Program-made: the position numbers and the translations under genes
Notes under the pieces: model-generated
Told to the model about the DNA's origin: nothing
Databases searched by the model: none
Seen by the model: the letters and a program-made list of their open reading frames with translations, nothing else
Shown here: piece by piece, positions 53,980 to 64,000 of the stretch
Position numbering within the stretch: position 1 is the stretch's first letter
How the letters are laid out: every line of letters starts with the position of its first letter
Assembly (NCBI RefSeq): GCF_964340395.1
Contig: NC_135566.1
Span: 18,536,501-18,600,500, forward strand
Source: Glandiceps talaboti
Taxonomy: Eukaryota; Hemichordata; Enteropneusta; Spengelidae
Length of the DNA stretch: 64,000 nt
Direction of reading: 5' to 3'

Positions 53980-55579
53980 ATGAAAAGAGGCCAATGGTTT
54001 GCGTGATGTTGAAAATAAAACGTCCATATGATTATTGAAATGGCTTAGTGAATACACACAACTAGCACTATAAACGGAGATGTGTTCCAACTCAGACTCA
54101 GACCACTAATGAATATTTTCAGTGATCTGAGGTTACACAGACAAGGAACACAAAATTGCAGTCCCGTGCTTTTATAATGTTTTGCACTCGCAAATCCGTG
54201 ATCAAAGAATGTACACTTGCTATTGAATTCAGGATAAATAAAGTTTAACGTTGTAAACCTTGCTCGAATATATTCTTACAGTGATGTTGAATTTGAGGGA
54301 ACATTCTGTTTGACAATAGAATAGACTAGCCAAGATTACTGACTACATAGCTCTTCAATATAAGTGTGAGCAGTGAAGTGAAAACAGCTAGTGTACTTCC
54401 CGTTTCTCGGACAAGGCAACATTATATCGCCCTTCACATGCTATTGTTTGTAATTGATAAAACAAAAGGCGCTCTATGGAATATCATATCCCTTCGTCGC
54501 TATGATTAACAGAGACGAGAAAATGACGGAAATGCAAGTTATCGAACATTCAGGACAAACACCTTTTTCAGTTAGAAAAACTTCCCTTTTTGAAATGGAG
54601 ATTAGTCCCCAGCATCATTTTCACAAACCTGCGAAGAGGCCTTGATTGACACAACATTGTACAGTCATGGACACAGTCTATCTGAGAGACATTCCTTACT
54701 GTTCACAAATACAGACATTTCTACTAGGCTACATCCATTTCGTAGGGTCTATGATCCATCTCAGACCGGTTGACCACTAGTGGTCTGAGGGTCCATGTCG
54801 CCCTGCTTGCATACGGAGTAAGTCGCCTACAAAGAGACAGTTGTGAAACCTGGGCTTACCTGAAATGCTAGTAACTAAAGATTTAACGCATCTGTGTTCA
54901 AATATCAGCAATAAATTGACTATTTAGTCATTTTACCTCGCCTTGGCTACAAAAGTACTAGTCCCAGTCCGGAGGACCAGAAATCCCGAAATCACAAGTT
55001 CAATCGTAAAATTTATGCCCAAGTGGACGCCCGATCAAATGTGGCGGAGTTTGTAAGGTGGGACTTTGAAATCAGTCGGAACTGGAAAAGTTCCGATTTC
55101 GACACTTTTTGTGATCGTACCAGCGACTACTATCGTCAAAAAGATGTAAAATGAGTACATATTCGACCGATTGCTAATATTTGATAGCTTTATAAAAAAA
55201 ATTATATGTAATTATTTTGTTATTGGTGCGAAAGTATTTTGTTTTCGCACTCGCTATAGGACGGTTACTTTTCGTAGGACGGTGTTGAGCGAAACGCGTG
55301 CACCGTCTGCAAGCAGGACTGTGAGCCATGGTACAACATCTGAGCACAGACAAGGAACACAGTTTCTTGTCTATGATCTGAGGTACAACTACTGACCATT
55401 ATCGGATTGAGAGGTGTCAACGAGTTCCAGCAAGATGCTTAGTTTAGACAAACAGGTTTTATTTACACATAGCCCCAAAGCATAGGCTGGTGGCGTTATT
55501 CACCATATGGGTACAGGTGTAAGAAGGTGCTAAAAGGTGTAACTTTTAGCATCGGCAGAATTGTAATGGGTTGCAAAAC
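53980..55579. other. CpG-richer stretch without a recognised gene
   Basis: Composition is less AT-rich than its surroundings and CpG occurs more often. It contains hairpin-like CAGACCGGTTGACCACTAGT + GGTCTG (54762-54787) and GGAACTGGAAAAGTTCC (55077-55093). Two stretches share CACAGACAAGGAACACA (about 54135 and 55340). A promoter is possible but there is no direct support. Confidence 0.4.
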
Positions 55580-56165
55580 AAAGAGATGGGTTTTGTCTCG
55601 CTAATACATGTAAATACAGTATTGGTGATTTCATTTTACAGGTTTCGTTTTTTTCTGGACCGACCATACAGCGTATTATTTTCATTTTTGTTACAGATTC
55701 AAGCCATGTGGACTTGTTAGGTTAATGAGAAACAAACAAATTGAGAGGGCTATCCTCACACATTTATCAGATAAATCAGTATTGATGATTTTATCAACAT
55801 TTGCATTTTTCCTGAACTGACCATAAAAAGTATTATTTTATTGTTTTTCATTTTTTGTCAGATATACAAAATATATGGTTGGTTGGATTATTGGCTGGAT
55901 TAGGAGAAACAAAGAAAATTAGTAGTGTCTCCCTAATAATACATATAATACAGTATTGACAATTTCATCAATAGATTACATTTTTTCTGAAATGACACAC
56001 AAAGCATTATTTTATTTTATTTTCATTTTTCATCAGATTTATGAAATATATGGTTGGTTGGATTATTGGCTGGATTAGGAGAAACAAAGAAAATTTGTAG
56101 TGTCTCCCTAATAATACATGTAATATACAGTATTGATGATTTCATCAACAGATTGTATTCTGCCC
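55580..56165 (+). repeat. ~175-bp tandem repeat, three to four copies
   Basis: Copies share ATGGTTGGTTGGATTATTGG, CTGGATTAGGAGAAACAAAG, TGTCTCCCTAATAATACAT, ACAGTATTGA and TTATTTTATT blocks. The last two copies are nearly identical; the first two are decayed. From 56166 to 58656 nothing further was recognised. Confidence 0.82.
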
Positions 56166-58658
56166 TGCAGTTCATTCTGATCATTCCAGGGTTAGCTTTC
56201 ATCTACAATCAGTAATGTTGTCTGTGTTTCCAAACATGTCTACACCACATACCCTTAGGCTGTTATCATTTGGTCTGCAAGATAGTACTCCTGTTCAACT
56301 GAAATTATCTTAATTCTAGGATTTTTACTTGAGTCTCTATGCTAGAGTGCACATAAAAAGTGTTTATCAGTCGACTAATACTTGACATGTTTATCTCATA
56401 CATATGTACCTGGGTACTTTCGGTTTTCGCTTTCGGTTCACAACAAAAACAGACTTTTTCTTTTTTACGTAATTTGTTCTTCTTCAAAATACAGTGAATG
56501 TGTACATTATGACTCTAAAGTTATTTTGTTTATTTAGCTGAAACAATGTTTGTGGCGAGATAAATCACATTGAAATTGGAATCACTATCACTGGTAAATT
56601 CTGAATAACCATAGGGTAATTAAGACAGATAAACTCAATACATTTACTGACAAAAGTGAGGTGGCTACAAGTACATTGTACACTGCCAAAATAAAATGGC
56701 GACAAAATGCAAAACATTTTCTTTTTGCTCAAAGTTTTTTTGGTGCACCAATAGAAATAACCTGGACCATGTAGTCTTCACTCCCAAAATTGGTCCACCA
56801 CAGACTTATAACTAAGATATATCCACAGGAACTAAACAACTAACTTCTTTCATCATATTGTTCTAGATGTAATATGTAAATCATGTTATTAATCTACTTA
56901 GGGACAATAGCGTGAAAGTTTACAAAACTTGGTTAGGAGTACGAAAATGAAGTTTAGCAATCACATTGACGCCAGACTCCCTCCCTCCTAAACGAACGAA
57001 GTTCGCTTGTGTGACATTATACGATCGTCCTTTATACATATACAGCCAGCAATTATACAATAGCTGATTAAATTTACATCTTTTAATTACAAGTATCAAT
57101 GTCAATGCTTTGTAATTATCAATTACATTGCATTTAATGAAGTCATATATTCAGTTCTAAAATTGAAGTTCAAAGTTACCGGTACTCCAGTTTGTACTTG
57201 ATTTACATAATTTATTGTCATCTGTACTTTCACCACACATAAATGGGTTACCTGAGTAAAAATGAACAGGTATACTAACTAGTATTATTTATCTGAATAA
57301 TTTCCTAGCTTTCTAAATGCCATTTCATTTCACATTTGCATTCAGAAGAGTTGAGTGTAGTTGCACTTTTTATAGCCTTAAGTTACACATGACTTTTTGC
57401 CATTCATATGAATACTAGTACAGTCAATCTAGTGGAAATTTAGGACAAACCAGGAGAAAATTGCAACAGAAATAATTTTTAGTGCAGCTTACTCGGAATT
57501 TTATACTGAATAACATATCAAAAGTCTACACAACTGTTAGTTTTAATACAGGAAACATCGACAGATGTTACTCAAATATACCATACATTAAAAGCCTGAA
57601 GGGCATTTTTTCCTTACATTAGCATTATATGAATGAGGTCAGTTGGAGTGTTGCTATTTTTTACTACCCTCATATATATGATATACATACTCTCAATTAA
57701 TCATAACACATTGAGACCCTACTCCATATAACCATACACCTCGTAACTAATTACCTTTATGATACTACAATACATTTTTATCAATTAAATTTTGATATTG
57801 CAAATTGTGCCTGGAGTTGTTTCTTTCTGTACTGGAGCTTGAAATATACAAATCACATTTGTCATCTGTCACTGTCTGATAAGCCAAGATTGCTTGATGA
57901 CACTAGCCACTAATGCTACCATGTCTACCTAATCATATCTGTCATGCTAATAGGCTGCTGATAATAGCTAATTCATCTGGTTACCATGGCACCCCATCCC
58001 TTGTATATCAATAAAGATTCCACAGTAAACACTAACCAAGAAACAAGCTGTGCATCTTTGCTAAAGAGGAATATAGGTAAAATTGACTCAAATTCTGAAA
58101 GCTTTTTCACAGCAGTTTTCTTTCAAAATGAACCTACAATGTACACAAAACTATGCCCTAATTTCAAGTCACAGTTCCTCTTTCTATTATTTGGGGAATC
58201 CAGAACAAATGAAGAAACAGATGAAACCAGTACAGCGCGATAGCTGACGAACTAAATCATTGTGTGATCAAGATCCGTAGTACATGGATTGAAATGTCGC
58301 ATTCGTTTCCAATTTATTGTTCCAAACTAACTATATTGTATTGTCCAAATGAAACTGATTTTCACTTGGTAAAATCTATCCAAAGGTTTTACATTAGGCA
58401 TATTCTGCTAAAATTCACTTTCCATGCAACGTTCTAATTTACAAGTCACATTTAATTCTAATTCTGGGGTCTTTAAAGTCTGACTAAAAAACACTGGCAC
58501 TCATGGGACAGTCATTTCCAAATTGATGGGGAAAGATGATCTAGCTCAAATATTCATACAATTGTATAATAGTATTGAATTTAACTTGTTCCAAATACAA
58601 CTTTGAAAATTTTACCTGAAATTTTTTGACTGCACAAACGTTAAATTCAATACAAGTA

Positions 58659-58860
58659 ACACTAAAGTAAAGCACTTTCTCTATGTGCTCCACTCATTCA
58701 TATCAAGTGTAAAAGTATACTTTTTCAATTGGTTTATTTACAAGCCTAGCACGTGGCCTTTCCAATATGGTTAATTAGCAAATGAAACAGTATACTTTTA
58801 CACTTGATATGGATGCTATAAACGATTGTGGTACATACAGAAAACACTTTACTTTGGTGT
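58659..58860. mobile_element. 202-bp mariner-like MITE
   Basis: Tips ACACTAAAGTAAAGCACTTT and, reversed, ACACCAAAGTAAAGTGTTTT; inverted arms of about 70 bp also share CATATCAAGTGTAAAAGTAT. TA lies directly outside both ends (58657-58658 and 58861-58862), the duplication expected of Tc1/mariner elements. There is no internal open frame. Confidence 0.78.
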
Positions 58861-58862
58861 TA

Positions 58863-61800
58863 TGGGTTATACTATAGTTTACCAACACAGATGAATTTCC
58901 ATTTGAAGACAATTGTATATTTTAAAGGTATCTGAGTGAAGTGTAATCCCTGTACATATACTTGATGTCAAAATCTGCTTACCCTCACTGGACTTGCTGA
59001 CACCGTGGTCACCAGGGCACATCTAAGCTGGATAGACCCTAGTGGCCACTTTTATAAATTAATATTCATGAATTTATCTTAACACCTATTTTATCTTGGA
59101 TTATCCTTACTGGAGACATGTAGTATTTGGTAGTGTTGGCTCTTCCTTTTATTGCCTGAAATCTGGACACCTCTACCACTCTCTACGCCCCTTATGCTTT
59201 GTTTTCTGAATGGCTGATTTCTGCTTCAGTGTAACCACCGTGTAAATGGACACATACATTGGTGCAAGACACAAAAGCTCAGCATTCATTTCTCCAGTGA
59301 AGCTGCCATTACACTTTTGAAGTGCAGAACTCCATTTCAAAAGTACAAACACTGCTATGGGCACATTCCAAATGTTTTACCAAAGAAACAATGGGGGGGG
59401 GGGGGGGGTTATATAATGACAGTTGCAAGAGCCAGACCGCTTGTGTTAACCAATCACATACGATCAGTAGAAAGCAGTGCGAAATTATTTCATTTCAAAT
59501 GAAAACTTTCACAACAATAGGGTTTAAAAATGTGTAGATCATGTGTAGATAACAAATATACCAGTATTCATGGCACTGTCATAATACACCAGTGCTAATT
59601 TAATCATAAGACAGAACCTAAGTTTGTGAGTGCAAGTATGGCATATTTGGGGTATTTGGTTTGTAGTGCAATATCTATAATTGCCTTGTTTGAGGTGAAT
59701 GTATTGTAGACGTTTTGCATTGAATGATTTCGACTAATGTCCTTACTGCATATGCTTAGCCTTGCGTTTTTATATAATAATTCACATAAGAATGAACCAG
59801 AAAACAGGCACAAATATTTACTAGTTTTTAAATCTACCAATTGTGTTAGATTACATCAATATCCGTGTGTCATTACAACCTGATCAGATTCAATGAGGAA
59901 GATGGAGCTGTGCAGCATAATCTACATTGCTAGACTGGATTAGCCAATCAAAGAGATAAGATTTCATGAGGGACTTGAATGTATATAAATTGGGGGATTG
60001 AACTGTCACTGTACATGTATGAAATTGTAATCTAATTTTTCTAGGTTTGAATGCAAAACCCTCAGCACAAGGCTGCGGAGGGACGTTACATCACTATGCG
60101 AGTCAAAATCCACCAGCATGAAAGATCTAGTCTTGGGTGAATGTTTCAGTTTTGAACATTGCCCGGGGGTCAAGAAACTACTCATTTCCAAGAATTTCTA
60201 AATCCCAACAATGTCATTTTCTTGGAAATAACACACAAAACATTTCACCCACACATATTCATCTGAGACTGCAACAATGCATTGATTTGTCTGGTAATGT
60301 GAATTTTCAAAAAGCAAAACTGATAATTTCATAACTTTCAGTTTTTCAGGAATACATTTTACTTCCTGGTCTTTCCCCAGAGAGGTCAAAATTCCAGGAC
60401 TCAGTTTTCTGCACATGGGTATTTACTTATCAGTGTTACAATAAAGGACATTCATCAGGAAATGAAAGCAAACAAAGATCCTACTTATGTTACATGTTAG
60501 TTTTGAAATATTTGTTGTCTCCATAGCCAGATGTGAAAAACCTAAATATCAGTCAAACATTTTCAGTTGATTTTATACATCAATGTTTCTCATGTTACAT
60601 TATACAATCCACTGTTGTGTCATATTTAGAGCATTATTAATCCTCTGTCAATATGCTGGCGGTGAGTCTATTTATCATCTTGTTTGTTTCAGAATGATTA
60701 AGAAAACCGAGACTCATATGAGTAGATAACTTAATTTTAAAGGGAAACACCAGTCCACGAAAATAAAGCTATTCATTTCATGATTTCACATAATAATTAA
60801 CACCAATTTTAGGTGTGAATACCAAAAAAGACTACACTGAAACTCTACTTTACCTCCATTGTGTTCATAGTGGTCTACTGTTGTATCATGGGACTTAGTA
60901 TATGTACATATGTATTAGATGAGCAATTAATATTCAAGATTCCAAACTTTTACTTTATTTTCAGATAAACCGCCAAAAAATTTACTTTCAGCTAAAAATT
61001 CAACATTTTGAGGATTCTGATTAGGTAACTCTTGGAGAAACAAATAAAAATATGAGTTGGCCTAATAAATTGATAACTGTACAGATGACACTTTCCTTGA
61101 ATCATAAACCTGTACTTTGGAATGACCTTTTGTATGCCAGGCAGTAATAAATGTTTGGATATGAGGTAACCTTTACACTGGAGGTCGGGCAGACACTCTC
61201 CTTTATACTAAACTAATTCCGTATTATTGTTTCAGAATGATATACGATCCCAGGCACTTCATCTAGGCAAGTCATATGTTGCAATTTAATTTCAATCCTG
61301 TAGATGTACATCAACACATCGCAGCAATTCAATGCAATCTTACATTTCATCACATTAGATCTCTGTGCCTACCAGGCAAATGCAGAATTAATGGGACAGG
61401 TGAAATTTGGGATGTTACAGTCATCATGTAAGGGTGGTGGGAAATCCCATGATAAAACATAATCTCACCCGTGGGACTTTTAATCTAGTTGATTTGATTC
61501 TAATGATCAAAAAAAAATAAGAGAGACAGAGGTAGAAAAAAAGCTGCCTCGCATGACTGCCACTTACTAAACGAACACACAGGAAGGATGTAGATTTTCC
61601 TTACAGACTCTCACACGAAAAGGTATATAGCATGGTGTCCATCCTCTCCTGATAGTGGTAAAGACCTAAAGCATGGTTCAAGGCTAGGAAAGAGAATACA
61701 GATTTAATTCTGAAGACAAGAACATACTTCTACACACAAGTTGGAAATCTAATACATTCTAAAATCTTGAAAGCAACTACATGTCAACACAAATCCACTA

Positions 61801-62165
61801 GATGCCATCAATACATATTGAGTCAGATATCAATTTCATCTTTGGAGAATACAATTAGATGGATGAGAGGATAAGAAATGCACACAATCCCAACCGTGCC
61901 ATTACAATCGTCAACTTGTGGTCATGGGTTGATAAAAAAAACTTTACCCCACGAGTGTGGTCATAAAGTTAAGAGTGCCCAAGAATGGGTCATACAGTGA
62001 GGCAATTAAAAGTCATTCTCCATCTTTAAATGTATACACAAAAGATTACAAACAGGTATGTGCATCTCACATTATGGTGTCAAAGTGAGGAACTCACTGT
62101 TGTAATTTGTGTGTATCAGTGGTCTACTATGAACAGCGGTGTTTTTCTATCCAGTGATGTACATG
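58863..62165. other. Unassigned sequence
   Basis: AT-rich with one G run of about 16 (59392-59408). Open frames are short and unsupported. No tandem or inverted structure of note was seen. Confidence 0.5.
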
Positions 62166-62965
62166 ACAGATGCCCTGAGGTATTCCATGGGGAGGTTTCT
62201 AAAAGAATGAGTGGTTATACAAATATGCAAAGGTATTCTATTTCTATAAGAATGAGCGATAATACAAATACACAAAGGTATTCCATTGGGAAAACACTTT
62301 CTTTGTTTTCATTCAATGATTTATTACGCCTAAGAAAGAAAAAATTGTTTGGTTCTGGTTACCCGGCCCCACCTAGTTTTTCACATCGACTTTTTTTACA
62401 TATTCGAGAAAAAAATTATAAAATTGCAAAAAGCTGATATACATGTACAGTACAGTACTGTAAAAAATACAGTGGTATTCCAATGAGGGAAGATATTGTT
62501 TTCAAAGACTGGGGGATGCTACAGCTAAAATTGAGGAAAATTTTGTTTTGATGGAATGAGTGATACTAAATGCAGTATAAAACTAACACACATGAATACA
62601 GGTCTTCCAGTGGGGAATGTTTCCATAGACAACATGATGCCGGTGTGCAAAAATCGTTAACATGCACAAAATCATTCCATTGTGAAAATATTATTTACAA
62701 AGTCTTGAGTTGATGCTAGCACAGCAAAAATCCACTTGTGTATTCCATCAGGGGAAAATATTGTTTTGACTGAATGAGTGATATATACAAGTACAGCCAA
62801 AACATACAAAGGTATTCCATTGGGAAAATATTACACAGAATAGCTGGTGCTACAGTACAGCTAAAACACACAATGACGATTCCTTTGGGAAAATGTTCAA
62901 AAAACATACCATTAAAACACTGAGAGAATCCTACAGCCTGATAATCAAAAGGCAAGGCATCCATA
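62166..62965 (+). repeat. Degenerate tandem repeat with 'AAAGGTATTCCATTGGGAAAA'
   Basis: Seven or eight diverged units contain GGTATTCCATTGGGAAAA, a GAATGAGTGATA block, TACAGCTAAAACACA or ACAAATACACAA. Spacing is irregular (about 55-110 bp). At 62335-62430 it is interrupted by a relative of the 45735 element. From 62966 to 63544 nothing further was recognised. Confidence 0.7.
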
Positions 62966-63544
62966 AATTATCCTCACATACACAAGGGCTGCAGTATATC
63001 AAGTGGTTATAAACAAGTAAAAAATACAGCAGAATACACAAAACCATCAGCATACATTATAAGTATCATATTCTTGTATGTAATTTTTTTCAGATGGTAA
63101 TTACTTTTTAATTTTAAATTAAAACATGAAAGAATATGCATGTACTCTCTCCTTTCAGAAGTTGCCTTTAATACAACAGATGAATAGCATCTATTAAAGA
63201 GGGCTTTATGTTGCAATCCTAATAACTTTATGATGTGGAGTTTATTACACACGACGAGTAGAATTTGAACAACAATATTGAATCAGATGTACAATTACAT
63301 TAGTGGTTCCATACTGTTTAAATATATAAATTTTAATATCAGACAGTTGTCACTTATTAAGTTTCCAATGATGGGAGTCATACAAAAAAAATGTCATTTG
63401 AGTTTTGCAGCTTAGCAAGGAGTATAAAAATACTACAGCGATAACTGGCACCTTGATATCATAGGAACAGATGTTTTGTTAGCTCTCAAGGTTTTTGTGT
63501 CACTCACTGTCACAACAGGAGACTTCATAATCATTACAATAAAT

Positions 63545-64000
63545 GAAAGAAATATATGTATGACATGTATGTGTGTGTGTATGTATGTATGTATGTATGT
63601 ATGTATGCATGTATGTATGTATGTATGTATGTATGTATGTATGTATGTATGTATGTATGTATGTGTGTATGTATGTATGTATGTATGTATGTATGTGTGT
63701 ATGTATGTGTGTATGTATGTATGTATGTATGTATGTATGTATGTATGTATGTATGTATGTATGTATGTATGTATGTATGTTTGTGTGTGTATGTGTGTAT
63801 GTATGTATGTATGTATGTATGTATGTATGTATGTATGTATGTATGTATGTATGTGTGTATGTATGTGTGTATGTATGTATGTTTGTGTGTGTGTATGTGT
63901 GTATGTATGTATGTATGTATGTATGTATGTATGTATGTATGTATGTATGTATGTATGTATGTATGTATGTTTGTGTGTGTGTATGTGTGTATGTATGTAT
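63545..64000 (+). repeat. (ATGT)n microsatellite running off the window
   Basis: At least 455 bp of ATGT with recurrent GTGTGT and TTTGTGTGTG interruptions. The interruptions recur at about 63780, 63881 and 63970, suggesting a higher-order unit of about 90-100 bp. It reaches the last base. Confidence 0.97.

Noticed and set aside
1-64000. Search for CRISPR-like arrays, since several minisatellites have 32-65-bp periods.
   Set aside because: Units repeat in full without unique spacers, and the genome is eukaryotic with introns; these are minisatellites.

Overview
The window is eukaryotic, AT-rich and almost entirely non-coding. It carries one clearly recognisable protein-coding gene, on the minus strand: the 3' two-thirds of a KDM2-type histone H3K36 demethylase (the KDM2A/KDM2B, or FBXL11/FBXL10, family). 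Nine exons between 34868 and 5235 can be joined into one open frame of 860 codons before the stop. In order they encode the helical region that follows the JmjC domain, an acidic/basic linker with a poly-threonine run, a CXXC zinc finger, a PHD finger, three short basic exons, an AT-hook-like and coiled segment, an F-box, and leucine-rich repeats to the natural C-terminus. All splice sites are GT-AG. The catalytic JmjC exons and the promoter should lie upstream, at coordinates above 34868; I could not find them in the window, so they are probably beyond 64000 or were missed.

The organism looks like an invertebrate animal, probably marine. The KDM2 architecture is animal-like, introns run from 0.5 to over 7 kb, a tRNA-derived SINE of a style common in marine invertebrate deuterostomes and lophotrochozoans lies downstream of the gene, and a THAP-finger exon fragment sits inside an intron. 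I cannot name the species.

Layout: 1-5230 is the 3' flank of the gene, with a composite 115-bp-unit repeat (627-1580) and the SINE (4333-4700). 5235-34868 is the gene; nearly every intron holds its own minisatellite or inverted-repeat element. These include a 1.46-kb element with ~85-bp terminal inverted repeats and TAA duplications (PIF/Harbinger-like) lying 39 bp from the CXXC exon, a 193-bp element with 30-bp terminal repeats and an 8-bp duplication, a 382-bp near-palindrome inside a drifting pentanucleotide satellite, and a 13-copy ~65-bp array with a dimeric higher-order pattern. 34869-64000 has no recognisable gene. It holds several tandem arrays (55-bp x13 at 42 kb, ~95-bp at 47 kb, 32-bp x ~44 at 50.2-51.7 kb, ~175-bp at 55.6 kb), (ATGT)n microsatellites at 48.7 kb and at the window end, and small transposon-like elements, one of 155 bp with a perfect 9-bp target duplication.

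I found no operons, CRISPR arrays, rRNA or intact tRNA genes and no intact transposase or reverse transcriptase. The biology here is one chromatin regulator with modular, frame-preserving exons embedded in a repeat-dense intron landscape. Exon calls rest on translation, splice signals and recalled family similarity; repeat calls were made by eye.
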